The notes under the pieces were generated by a model. The model did not search any database. It saw only the letters and a program-made list of their open reading frames with translations, and had not been told where the DNA came from. From positions 1-34,403 of the forward strand of contig JAQBQL010000132.1 in the NCBI GenBank assembly GCA_028287035.1: a stretch of 34,403 bases of DNA, written 5' to 3'. Source of the stretch: Labilithrix sp. Lineage in GTDB: Bacteria > Myxococcota > Polyangia > Polyangiales > Polyangiaceae. The position numbers were made by a program, and so were the translations under genes. Position 1 is the stretch's first letter; every line of letters starts with the position of its first letter. This document shows, piece after piece, positions 16,710 through 23,992 of the stretch.

Positions 16710-17705
16710 TCACTTGCCGGCCGAGCCCGCGGGCGCAGCGGGCCGGAGCGCCGCCCACACCTGCTCGGCGAGCGCGCAGTTGTTGACCTGCCGTTTGATG
16801 GCGGCGCGCGTCTCGGGATCGCGAATCGCGTGCTCGCCCGCGAACTGGACGTCCGCCTCGGCGGTCCGGCGAAGGCGCGCGATCTCGGCGCCGGTCCTGA
16901 GGTTCACGATGAGGACGCGGACGGGGTGGGCGACCTGCTGGATCGCGTCCTCGTCGATGGCGCCGCCGTCCGCGAGGTCACGCGCCTCGGGCACGTCCTC
17001 GTCGAGGACCAGCAGGAAGAACTGCGCGCGCTTCACGATGTCGATGGCGACCGGGATCTCGTCCCGCTTCGCCTTGTCGTACTGCTGGCGGAAGACCCGG
17101 ATCTTGTCCTTGTCGTCGGCGGCCTTCACGTCGCTGGCCCACTCGGGCGTGAGCACCTGCGTCGCCTTGTAGGCGCGGTGCAGGTTCCAGGGCTGCTCGG
17201 CGCCGCCCGCGCCGGCGTCGATCTCGCCGCGCGCGAGGGCCGCGTTCGGCTCGCGGAGGAGGCATCCCGCGAAGGCATCCTTCGTCGACTCGCGCGCATG
17301 CTTCCGGAGCGAGTCGAGGTCCTTCGCCTCGTCCACGCGGAGCCGGAGGTAGAGCCCGGGCGAGGCGCGGAAGTCCTGCTTCGCCGCGTCGAAGTCGACC
17401 TTGTCGCCGTCGAACTTCGCCGCGGCGCCCAGCGTGATCTTCTCGAGCCGGTCGCGCAGCGGCTGCCACTCGGCGCCGACCGTTGCCACCGCGGCGCGCT
17501 GCTGCGTGAGGATCTCCTCGCGCTCGCTCGCCAGCGTGCGGTCGTTGAACAGGTACGCGAGCACCAGCGTAACGACGACGGCCGCGCCGGCTACCAGCCA
17601 GACGCGGCCATCGATCTTTCCAAACTTCGAGCGCTTCCGCTCGGCACGTGCCGCGTGGACGGCCTTCAGCCCGATTTCACGCTTCTCGGGAAGAGGCTCG
17701 GCCAC
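16710..17705 (-). CDS. Single-pass membrane protein of unknown function in an ExbB/ExbD operon
   Basis: A 331-aa protein starting at GTG 17705, 9 bases after the upstream ExbD-type stop. A basic cytoplasmic N-terminus (1-33, many Lys/Arg) leads to one transmembrane segment at about 34-53, then a long, mostly helical extracytoplasmic region with charged coiled-coil-like stretches (EREEILTQQRAAVATVGAEW). A later VRVLIVNLRTGAEIARLRR segment looks like a beta-hairpin. Two cysteines are spaced far apart. It is neither TonB-like (no Pro-rich spacer or YP box) nor TolA-like by eye. As the last gene of the operon it may couple the proton channel to an envelope process; this rests on position and topology only. 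Confidence 0.78.
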   Translation of the reverse strand: MAEPLPEKREIGLKAVHAARAERKRSKFGKIDGRVWLVAGAAVVVTLVLAYLFNDRTLASEREEILTQQRAAVATVGAEWQPLRDRLEKITLGAAAKFDGDKVDFDAAKQDFRASPGLYLRLRVDEAKDLDSLRKHARESTKDAFAGCLLREPNAALARGEIDAGAGGAEQPWNLHRAYKATQVLTPEWASDVKAADDKDKIRVFRQQYDKAKRDEIPVAIDIVKRAQFFLLVLDEDVPEARDLADGGAIDEDAIQQVAHPVRVLIVNLRTGAEIARLRRTAEADVQFAGEHAIRDPETRAAIKRQVNNCALAEQVWAALRPAAPAGSAGK

Positions 17706-17714
17706 GCGCTCAGC

Positions 17715-18272
17715 TCACTCTTTGCCGCCGCCGCCGCCGCTGGTGGCCGCCTTGTTGACCATGAAGCTCACGTTCGGGTAGCCCGCGAAGGCCGCCGTCT
17801 GGAACACGCTCTTCACGACCACCGCGGAGACCTCCTGATCGATCTGGAGGACGACGACGCCGGGGAAATCCTTGCCCGGACGCGTCTGCTTCCAGAGCTC
17901 GCGCTGACCCTTGAGGATGTTGAACAGCTCGTCGATGCGCTGGAGGCGCTTGCTGTCCTCGATCGCGCGCGTGTTGCCCGCGGGCTGACCGTTGACCATC
18001 ACCGAGCTGCCGGTGACGGCGACGATCGGTGCGTCGATCATGTCGATCGCGTGCTCCGCCTCGGGGAGGCGAACGCCCTTGCTCACCGGCGTCTCGCCGG
18101 AGGCGCTGAACGTCATGAGGAGGAAGACGACCGTGACGACGAGGAAGTCGATCATGCTCGTCAGCGAGAGACCCGCGGCGACGCTGCGCTGTCCGCCGCC
18201 GGCGACCCGCTTCTGGACGAACTTCAGCGGAACCGCATGCATCAGCCTTCGGCCAGGCTCGTGAATCGTCAT
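17715..18272 (-). CDS. ExbD/TolR-family biopolymer transport protein (second of the minus operon)
   Basis: A 185-aa inner-membrane protein. A short basic N-terminus is followed by one transmembrane helix containing the proton-carrying Asp in SLTSMIDFLVVTVVFLLMTF (residues 36-55), then a periplasmic domain. The usual INVTPF lead-in before the Asp is replaced by LSLTSM, so it is a divergent copy. A glycine-rich tail (GGGGG) closes the protein. The family works with ExbB/TolQ-type pentamers to turn proton flow into force on periplasmic partners. The gap to the preceding ExbD gene is 10 bases, so it is in the same operon. Confidence 0.92.
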   Translation of the reverse strand: MTIHEPGRRLMHAVPLKFVQKRVAGGGQRSVAAGLSLTSMIDFLVVTVVFLLMTFSASGETPVSKGVRLPEAEHAIDMIDAPIVAVTGSSVMVNGQPAGNTRAIEDSKRLQRIDELFNILKGQRELWKQTRPGKDFPGVVVLQIDQEVSAVVVKSVFQTAAFAGYPNVSFMVNKAATSGGGGGKE

Positions 18273-18282
18273 GACGTAGTCC

Positions 18283-18852
18283 TCAGTTGACCGAGAAGGT
18301 GACGTTGAAGGCGGGGACCGACTCGGCCTTGCCGCCCACGTTGTACGGGCGATGGGGCTGGTAGATCGCGTCGATGACGCCGATCAGGTAGACGTAGGCC
18401 GTCTCGTTGTCGGTGTGGAGGATCGCCTGATCGAGCTTCTTGTCCGAGGGATCGCGGTGGGTACCGACGGTCTTCCACTCGGACTCGATCTTCGCGGCGA
18501 GCTCCGGGTACTTGATGGCCTTCTTGCCATCGCGAACGACGAGGTTGTCCTTGCGGGGCACGTCGACGGTGCTGATCACCGTGCCGGACTGCTTCCAGAT
18601 GAGGACGAACTTGTCCGGGGTACGCATCTCGACGTGCAGCTGCTTCTCCGGCTCGACCTTGTCCGGCTCGACCTCGCGCGGCGGGCCCGGCACCTGGGCG
18701 TCCGCATTGATGCGGGCCATGTGCGACCACACTGCCGTGATGAGCAGGAACGAGATCGTGACCATGAGCAGGTCGATGAAGGGGATCATGTTGATCTCCG
18801 AATCGAGTGACCTGCGGCCGCCTCCGCCTCCGCCGACGCTTACACCACCCAT
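18283..18852 (-). CDS. ExbD/TolR-family biopolymer transport protein (first of the minus operon)
   Basis: A 189-aa protein. A Gly-rich N-terminus (GGGGGGRR) leads into SEINMIPFIDLLMVTISFLL (residues 18-37), a textbook ExbD lead-in with the transmembrane Asp. A charged Pro/Glu linker and a periplasmic alpha/beta domain follow. It begins 116 bases after the ExbB-type gene, a longer gap than elsewhere in this operon, and that gap contains a possible stem-loop. A GGAG lies about 13 bases upstream of the ATG, which is rather distant. Confidence 0.94.
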   Translation of the reverse strand: MGGVSVGGGGGGRRSLDSEINMIPFIDLLMVTISFLLITAVWSHMARINADAQVPGPPREVEPDKVEPEKQLHVEMRTPDKFVLIWKQSGTVISTVDVPRKDNLVVRDGKKAIKYPELAAKIESEWKTVGTHRDPSDKKLDQAILHTDNETAYVYLIGVIDAIYQPHRPYNVGGKAESVPAFNVTFSVN

Positions 18853-18938
18853 GACTCGTGTACTCCGTGAAGGAAACGGCGAGGCCGACCGCGATGGGGC
18901 GGCCCCGCCCTCACATGGCTACAACAGAAACTCGGCGT

Positions 18939-18961
18939 TCGAGGGAGCAGGGCCCCCTCGA
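18939..18961 (-). promoter_or_regulatory. Stem-loop between ExbB- and ExbD-type genes
   Basis: A perfect 7-bp inverted repeat, TCGAGGG / CCCTCGA, with a 9-base loop. It lies just after the ExbB-type stop and has no T-run. It could slow transcription or protect the upstream message and so set the ExbB:ExbD ratio (inference). Confidence 0.35.
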
Positions 18962-18968
18962 CAGGGAC

Positions 18969-19625
18969 TCACGCGGCGACGGCCGAGAGGTTCACCTTCT
19001 GGCGGTTCGTGACGACGAGGTTGAGCACCTGGACGCTCGCCTCGTTGATGTCGTCCTCGATCGCCTGGGTCTTGCCGTTGAGGACGGCGTACCCGATGAG
19101 GGCGATGAGCGCGACGATGAGGCCGAACGCGGTGCAGTTCATGGCCTCGCTGATGCCTTCGGCGAGGATGCGCGCCTTGTTCGACGGGTCGACGGACTCG
19201 CCGGAGACGGCGCCGAAGCTCGTGATGAGGCCCGACACGGTGCCGAGGAGGCCGGTGAGCATCGCGAGGTTCGCGAGGAGCGCGAGGTAGCCCGTGCGCT
19301 TCGAGATCCGGGGGATCTCACGGAGGGCGGCCTCGTCCATCGCGGCCTGGACCTCTTCGTCCGGGCGGTTGACCTTCACGAGGCCAGCCTGGCAGATGCG
19401 GGCGAGCGGAGCGTTCGCCGCCGAGCACATCTTCACGGCCTTCGCGACGTCACCCGAGAGGATGCACTTCTGCATCGTCGCGAGGAAGACGTCCTTGTTG
19501 ATCGACGAGCCGTAAAGATAGAGGGCGCGCTCGATGATGATTCCGATGGTGATGATGCTCCAGAGGAGAATCACCGACATCATCACGAGGCCGCCTTCTT
19601 TGTAGTGCTTCCAGAGAGTAGCCAT
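18969..19625 (-). CDS. MotA/TolQ/ExbB-family proton channel protein (minus operon)
   Basis: A 218-aa membrane protein. I place the start at ATG 19625 because GAGGAA lies about 9 bases upstream and the protein then begins normally. An open frame extends 75 codons further but has no membrane-protein character. Transmembrane spans are at about 12-32, 114-140 and 166-184. The conserved ExbB/TolQ channel segment is TGLLGTVSGLITSFGAV (124-140), with AEGISEAM at 155-162 before the last helix. The cytoplasmic loop (about 40-110) is helical. It forms the channel for the two ExbD-type proteins downstream, and is the first gene of a four-gene operon. Confidence 0.95.
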   Translation of the reverse strand: MATLWKHYKEGGLVMMSVILLWSIITIGIIIERALYLYGSSINKDVFLATMQKCILSGDVAKAVKMCSAANAPLARICQAGLVKVNRPDEEVQAAMDEAALREIPRISKRTGYLALLANLAMLTGLLGTVSGLITSFGAVSGESVDPSNKARILAEGISEAMNCTAFGLIVALIALIGYAVLNGKTQAIEDDINEASVQVLNLVVTNRQKVNLSAVAA

Positions 19626-19696
19626 GTTCGCTGTTTCCTCGGCTGTGAACGGACGGTGAGCGTGCAAGCGGGGTCCGACCCGCTCGCGAGCGGCGC

Positions 19697-19710
19697 GGAC
19701 GATATCGTCC
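19697..19710. promoter_or_regulatory. Perfect 14-bp palindrome GGACGATATCGTCC
   Basis: Every base pairs with its mirror. It overlaps the candidate -10 of the minus-strand operon, a classic position for a repressor operator. No regulator is identified in the window, and short palindromes also occur by chance. Confidence 0.4.
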
Positions 19711-19728
19711 CGCCGTCGAAAGACGCAA
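19699..19728 (-). promoter_or_regulatory. Candidate sigma-70-type promoter of the minus-strand ExbB operon
   Basis: On the minus strand, TTGCGT (19723-19728), an 18-base spacer and TATCGT (19699-19704). It would give a leader of about 70 bases before the ATG at 19625. The -10 is identical to those proposed at 19981-19986 and 31423-31428. Confidence 0.4.
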
Positions 19729-19956
19729 GCCTCGTGAGAGGCTCCCGGCAATCCGCGTGAAGTCTGCCGTCTAGGACCGCGAGACGTCAATACAGTTTGG
19801 GTCTCAATAGACCTTCGAGGGCCGCCCGGAGGTTGTTCGCGTGCCGTCAAAGTTTTGCAGTCTCACGGGCTTGCGGAATATTGCAGTGAGGCTGTAGGAG
19901 GTAGATTCCAGGTTCGTGTGCGATTCTGGAGCGGTGATCGTAAGCCGTGCACGTCG

Positions 19957-19986
19957 TTGACTTCGTTCGATTCGTCCGGGTATCGT
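19957..19986 (+). promoter_or_regulatory. Candidate sigma-70-type promoter of the plus-strand ExbB operon
   Basis: TTGACT (19957-19962), an 18-base spacer and TATCGT (19981-19986), about 54 bases before the ATG at 20041. The -35 matches 5 of 6 consensus bases and the -10 matches 4 of 6. This is one of the two best promoter matches in the window. Confidence 0.5.
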
Positions 19987-20040
19987 GGCTCCGGCGCGGG
20001 AATTCCTGCGTGAGAGCGATTCCAGAAAGGAAGGTCGGGG

Positions 20041-20751
20041 ATGTTCGTGGCTCTTCTGAGCGGCCTGGGTGTAGCCCCGGCAGCGGCAGCAGCCGGTGGT
20101 GAGAGTGGCAGCAGCGGCTTCATGGCCGCGTTCAAAGAGAACCCCACCTTCCTCTCGATCAACCTGGTGGTGAGCGCGATCGTGATCGCCCTCATCATCG
20201 AACGTGCGTCCTTCCAGCTCGGGAAGTACCGCGTGAACTCCAAGGAATTCTTCGCGCAGATCAAGAAGCTCGTGACGGCCGGCAACATCGACCGCGCCAT
20301 CAAGCTTTGCGACGCGGGCGACTATCCGACCCTCCAGCTCGTGAAGGCGGGGCTCACGCACGCCAACAAGGGTCCGGACGAGATCGACGCGGCGATGAGC
20401 GAGAAGATCGGCGAGCTGAAGCCCGCGGTCGAGAAGCGCATCGGCTCGCTCTGGTCGCTCGCCAACATCGCGACCCTCATCGGTCTGCTCGGCACGGTTC
20501 TCGGCCTCATCCACACGTTCGGCGCCGTCTCGGCCCCGGGCCTGTCGGCCGCGGATCGTCAGCGCATCCTGGCGAACGGCATCGCGGAGGCCATGTACAA
20601 CACGGCGATGGGCCTCGGCATCGCCGTCATGTGCATGATCGCGCACCTGATCCTCCACCAGCGCGCGAAGAACATCCAGCACGACCTCGACGCGACCCAA
20701 GAGCGCGTCTTCAATCTCCTCACGATCCAGACGCGCCCCGGCGGCTACTGA
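20041..20751 (+). CDS. MotA/TolQ/ExbB-family proton channel protein (plus operon)
   Basis: A 236-aa membrane protein, ATG start with AGGAAGG upstream. A hydrophobic, Ala-rich first 19 residues followed by a Gly/Ser linker look like an uncleaved or cleaved signal segment, which the minus-strand paralogue lacks. Main spans are at about 38-54, 138-163 and 189-206. The channel motif IGLLGTVLGLIHTFGAVS is at 147-164, with ANGIAEAMYNTAMG at 178-191. It begins a three-gene set with two ExbD-type genes, mirroring the operon on the other side. Confidence 0.95.
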   Translation: MFVALLSGLGVAPAAAAAGGESGSSGFMAAFKENPTFLSINLVVSAIVIALIIERASFQLGKYRVNSKEFFAQIKKLVTAGNIDRAIKLCDAGDYPTLQLVKAGLTHANKGPDEIDAAMSEKIGELKPAVEKRIGSLWSLANIATLIGLLGTVLGLIHTFGAVSAPGLSAADRQRILANGIAEAMYNTAMGLGIAVMCMIAHLILHQRAKNIQHDLDATQERVFNLLTIQTRPGGY

Positions 20752-20762
20752 TCGGGGGACCC

Positions 20763-21320
20763 GTGGCAGCAGCCGAAGAAAAGCTGAGCGCAGCACAGCG
20801 GAGCAAGATCCGCCGTCTGTCCGCGCCGAGAGAGCTGTCGCCCGATGAAGAGGGTGGCGAGCTCAACATCGTCCCGTTCCTCGACATCGTCACGAACGTG
20901 CTGATGTTCGTCCTCGCGACGGTCAGCGTCACCTTCACGGCGACCATCGACACGTTCCCGCCGCGCGCCGGAAGTGGCGCGCGCGCTCCGACGACGCCGA
21001 CCCTCGGCCTCACCGTCCTGGTGGTGCCCGAGGGCTTCAGCCTCAAGGCGCGCGGCGGCAACGTCGCGCCGGGCTGCTCGGACACGGGTCCGGGCGTCGC
21101 GATCCCCACCAAGGGCACCGACTACGACTACGACTCGCTGAAGGCGTGCGTGAACAAGCTGAAGGGCTCGTCCGCTGACTTCAAGGACGAGACGGGCGTG
21201 ACGATCAGCGCCAATCCCCAGATCCCGTACCAGGTCGTGATCAGCACCATGGACGCCGTTCGCAGGAACGAGGCCGGCGAGGATCTCTTCCCCGAAGTGT
21301 CCTTCGGCATCGCTCGGTAG
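20763..21320 (+). CDS. ExbD/TolR-family biopolymer transport protein (first of the plus operon)
   Basis: A 185-aa protein. I chose GTG 20763 because a GGGGGA ribosome site lies 4-10 bases upstream and it begins 11 bases after the ExbB-type stop. The frame is open far upstream only as overlap with that gene. The N-terminal 35 residues are charged, then LNIVPFLDIVTNVLMFVLAT contains the transmembrane Asp. The periplasmic part carries two cysteines (GCSD and KACVNK), which could form a disulfide. The following gene starts 15 bases later. Confidence 0.92.
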   Translation: MAAAEEKLSAAQRSKIRRLSAPRELSPDEEGGELNIVPFLDIVTNVLMFVLATVSVTFTATIDTFPPRAGSGARAPTTPTLGLTVLVVPEGFSLKARGGNVAPGCSDTGPGVAIPTKGTDYDYDSLKACVNKLKGSSADFKDETGVTISANPQIPYQVVISTMDAVRRNEAGEDLFPEVSFGIAR

Positions 21321-21335
21321 AGGAAAGAGGCGATC

Positions 21336-21959
21336 ATGGCGAACCTTCCTCCGAACCCGGGCGCGCCCGCTGCTGCCGCGCCGCTCCCGCGACAGAAGCC
21401 GGCGAGCATGGCTCGCTACAAGCGCGCGCTGCGGAAGGAGATCCGCCGCAAGAACGCCGAGCCCGAGATCAACTTCCTCAACATCACCGCCATGCTCGAC
21501 ATGATGACGATCATCCTCGTCTTCCTGCTCAAGAGCATGAGCTCGTCGTCGGCGTCGCTTCCGCAGTCGAACGACCTCACGATCCCGAAGAGCGTGCTCA
21601 CCACCGAGGCCTCGCAGGAGGGCGTCGCGGTGCTCATCTCGCGGAGCCAGATCGTCGTCGACGACAACACCGTCTGCACCGTCCCCGCCGACGCGACCCA
21701 CGGCGTCGAGGCGAAGTACAAGCGCAGCGGGCCGACCGACCTCTACATCGTGCCCCTCGCGAATGCCCTCCAGGGCTGGCGCGAGCGCGATCGTCAGGTG
21801 CGCCTGGCGACGGGCAAGGACCCGAGCTCGAGCGAGGCCATCGTCATCGCGGACTCCGGCACGCCGTACCGGCTGCTCGTCGAGGTGCTCTTCACGCTCG
21901 GTCAGTCCGAGTTCGCGAAGTTCCACCTGATGGTCCTCCAGTCGTCCGGCGCCAAGTAG
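21336..21959 (+). CDS. ExbD/TolR-family biopolymer transport protein (second of the plus operon)
   Basis: A 207-aa protein, ATG start preceded by AGAGGAAAGAGG. A Pro/Ala-rich then strongly basic N-terminus (1-40) leads to INFLNITAMLDMMTIILVFL with the conserved Asp inside the helix. There is an extra turn (NITAM) between INF and the Asp compared with ExbD proper, as in the second ExbD of the opposite operon. A Ser-rich stretch (MSSSSAS) precedes the periplasmic domain. A strong terminator follows 31 bases after the stop. Confidence 0.94.
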   Translation: MANLPPNPGAPAAAAPLPRQKPASMARYKRALRKEIRRKNAEPEINFLNITAMLDMMTIILVFLLKSMSSSSASLPQSNDLTIPKSVLTTEASQEGVAVLISRSQIVVDDNTVCTVPADATHGVEAKYKRSGPTDLYIVPLANALQGWRERDRQVRLATGKDPSSSEAIVIADSGTPYRLLVEVLFTLGQSEFAKFHLMVLQSSGAK

Positions 21960-21990
21960 CGCGCTCGCAGCACGCACGGCGCGCATGAAG

Positions 21991-22030
21991 AAGCGCGGGT
22001 CCTGCTCGGCAGGCCCGCGCTTTCTCGTTT
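21991..22030 (+). terminator. Rho-independent terminator after the plus-strand ExbB/ExbD operon
   Basis: Stem AAGCGCGGG / CCCGCGCTT (9 bp), one bulged T, inner stem CCTGC / GCAGG, loop TCG, followed by a T-rich TTTCTCGTTTTC. The T-run is on the plus strand only, so it ends this operon rather than the convergent lipoprotein gene. Confidence 0.85.
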
Positions 22031-22086
22031 TCGCGCTTCGTCGCTTCCGCGGGCACCGCTCGCGCAGCGCCGACGCGGTCAGGCGC

Positions 22087-22605
22087 TCACTTCGTGACGC
22101 AGATGTTCGCGAGCGGGTAGCAGCACTGCGTCGCGGCGCACGGGCAGGGGGCCGCCGCGCCGGCCGCGATCTGCGCCGCGTAGTAGGCGGACTTCAGGCC
22201 GTCGCTCAGATCGCAGGCGACGGTCGACGTGCCGCTGGACCCGCTCGAGCCGGAGCTGCCGCTCGACCCGCTGGAGCCGCTGGAGCCCGAGCTGCCGCTC
22301 GACCCGCTGGAGCCGCTGGACCCCGAGCTGCCGCTGGAGCCGCTGGAGCCGGAGCTGCCGCTGGACCCCGAGCTGCCGCTGGATCCGGAGCTGCCGCTCG
22401 AGCCGCTGGAGCCCGCGTCGTTGCCGCCGCTCGACGTGTCGGGAAGCTTCGCGCCCGGGTCCTCGGGCTTCGCGGGATCCTTCGCCGTCGCGTTCGCCTG
22501 GGCGGAACCGAGGTCGTCCTCGGGCGAGGTCGCGCAGGCGGTGGCCGCGGAGATGAGGGTCCCGAGCGTCAGGACGAGAGCGCAGGTGAGGGCGGGGCGG
22601 CGCAT
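22087..22605 (-). CDS. Lipoprotein with 20 tandem Ser-Ser-Gly repeats and a Cys-rich C-terminus
   Basis: A 172-aa exported protein of unknown function. The signal peptide ends in ATAC (Cys24), an acceptable lipobox. An Asp/Lys/Pro linker precedes 20 perfect Ser-Ser-Gly units (residues 66-125), a flexible spacer that would hold the last domain away from the membrane. The 47-residue C-terminal module is a small helix (SDGLKSAYYAAQIAAG) plus six cysteines, five of them in the segment CPCAATQCCYPLANIC. The CCY-PL-C pattern recurs in the lipoprotein at 5891-6376. Repeat number could vary by slippage. It stands alone and is divergent from the glycosylase gene. Confidence 0.8.
   Translation of the reverse strand: MRRPALTCALVLTLGTLISAATACATSPEDDLGSAQANATAKDPAKPEDPGAKLPDTSSGGNDAGSSGSSGSSGSSGSSGSSGSSGSSGSSGSSGSSGSSGSSGSSGSSGSSGSSGSSGSSGSSGTSTVACDLSDGLKSAYYAAQIAAGAAAPCPCAATQCCYPLANICVTK
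22231..22410 (-). repeat. 180-bp minisatellite coding for (Ser-Ser-Gly)20
   Basis: Twenty imperfect 9-base units in frame. Codons vary (AGC/TCC/TCG for Ser; GGC/GGG/GGA/GGT for Gly), and longer blocks of 18-45 bases recur exactly, which suggests past expansion by duplication of larger units. Confidence 0.9.
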
Positions 22606-22763
22606 GATGATCGGTACGCTACCAGTGCAGCTTTGTGCCCGGATCGCGCGACGTACAAGAGAGACGCGCAGGTGACTCCTACCCCGTCACCGGGCCGAGG
22701 GGCGGCGCGCGCTCGTGCTCGGATTCTGGACATGGCGCGCGAGACCCGTGAAATAGGTACTTC

Positions 22764-23984
22764 GTGAAGATGCGCGGCCGCCCGGAGGACCTCTCGCTCG
22801 CGGAAGCACGGCGCATGGCGCTCGCCGCCCAGCGTCTCGACGGGCCGCGTCCGACGTCCTCCTCGCGCGCCGCCCTCCTCGCGACCGCGTCGCGGCTCGG
22901 CGTCCTGCAGATCGACGCCGTGAATGTCCTCGCGCGCGCTCACTACGTGCCGCTCTTCAGCCGCCATGGCGCGTACGACGTCGAGCGGCTCGATCGCGCC
23001 GCCTACCGCGAGCCGCGTGCGCTGTTCGAGTACTGGGCGCACCAGGCGTCGCTCGTTCCGGTCGCCATGCAGCCGCTCTTCCGGTGGCGCATGGAGCGGG
23101 CGCAGCGCTCGGTCGGCATCTACGCCGGCCTCGCGCGGTGGGCGAAGGCGCGGCGCGCGTACACGAACGAGGTCCTCGCCGAGGTCCGGGAGCGCGGCCC
23201 CCTCCGCACCGGCGAGCTCACGTCCTCGACGCCTCGTCAGGCGGGCGGCTGGTGGGGATGGAACGACGCGAAGCGCGCCCTCGAGTGGCTCTTCTGGGCG
23301 GGCCTCGTGACCACCTCCTCGCGGAAGAACTTCGAGCGCCTCTACGACGTCCCGGAGCGGGTCCTGCCGGCGGCGGTGCTCGCGGCGCCGACCCCCTCGG
23401 TCGCCGACGCGCAGCGTGAGCTCGTTCGCCACTCGGCCCGCGCGCTCGGCGTCGCGACCGACGACGACCTCGCCGACTACTACCGCCTCAAGCTCGGCGA
23501 GGTGCGGCCCCGGCTCGCCGAGCTGCTCGAGGAGGGAGCGCTCCGGAAGGTGACGGTCGAGGGCGTCGACAAGCCGATGTACGTGGAGCGAGACGCGAAG
23601 CTCCCGCGGGCGGCCACGGGCCGCGCCCTTCTCTCGCCGTTCGACCCGCTCGTCTGGTACCGGCCCCGCACCGAGCGGCTCTTCGGGTTCCGGTACCGGA
23701 TCGAGATCTACACGCCGGAGCATCTGCGCGAGCACGGCTACTACGTCCTTCCGTTCCTTCACGGGGAACGCCTCGCCGCGCGCGTCGACCTGAAGGCCTC
23801 ACGCGCCGACGGCGCGCTCCTCGTCCAGGCGGTGCACCTCGAGCCCGGAAGCGATGCCGCCGAGACCGCCGCCGCGCTCGCCCTCGAGCTCTCCGAGGTG
23901 GCGACGTGGCTCGGGCTCTCACGCGTCGTCACGACGCGCAAGGGATCGCTGGCCCGGGCGCTCGCCGCAGCCCTGGAGGGCTAG
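22764..23984 (+). CDS. YcaQ/AlkX-type DNA glycosylase (HTH_42 winged-helix family)
   Basis: A 406-aa protein. GTG 22764 sits 6 bases after an AGG; an in-frame ATG two codons later is an alternative start. The family unhooks alkylated bases and interstrand cross-links. Diagnostic parts: LSLAEARRMALAAQ (10-23), RLGVLQIDAVNVLARAHYVP (44-63) with the catalytic QID (Gln49-Asp51), FSRHGAYD (65-72) and FEYWAHQASLVP (88-99). Three winged-helix modules follow, and the C-terminal beta segment has LLSPFDPLVWYRPRTERLF. Q-hydrophobic-D matches the E. coli YcaQ/AlkX subgroup rather than AlkZ (Q-x-Q). It is convergent with rodA, 8 bases between stops. Confidence 0.9.
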   Translation: MKMRGRPEDLSLAEARRMALAAQRLDGPRPTSSSRAALLATASRLGVLQIDAVNVLARAHYVPLFSRHGAYDVERLDRAAYREPRALFEYWAHQASLVPVAMQPLFRWRMERAQRSVGIYAGLARWAKARRAYTNEVLAEVRERGPLRTGELTSSTPRQAGGWWGWNDAKRALEWLFWAGLVTTSSRKNFERLYDVPERVLPAAVLAAPTPSVADAQRELVRHSARALGVATDDDLADYYRLKLGEVRPRLAELLEEGALRKVTVEGVDKPMYVERDAKLPRAATGRALLSPFDPLVWYRPRTERLFGFRYRIEIYTPEHLREHGYYVLPFLHGERLAARVDLKASRADGALLVQAVHLEPGSDAAETAAALALELSEVATWLGLSRVVTTRKGSLARALAAALEG

Positions 23985-23992
23985 CGCGCGGG

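Larger units (their letters stand above)
19626..20040. other. 415-base divergent intergenic region between two ExbB/ExbD operons
   Basis: The longest gap in the window and less GC-rich than its surroundings, especially 19730-19990. I see no credible gene on either strand, because possible frames here lack a Shine-Dalgarno and coding bias. It holds one candidate promoter toward each operon (entries at 19699-19728 and 19957-19986) and a perfect 14-bp palindrome at 19697-19710. The AGGAAGG at about 20028-20034 is the ribosome binding site for the plus-strand operon. Confidence 0.7.

Noticed and set aside
19730..20040. A small gene in the divergent region between the ExbB operons
   Set aside because: Open frames there lack a ribosome site and the strong third-position GC bias of real genes in the window.
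22231..22410. Tandem repeats as a CRISPR array
   Set aside because: Units are 9 bases without spacers, in frame and coding for Ser-Ser-Gly.
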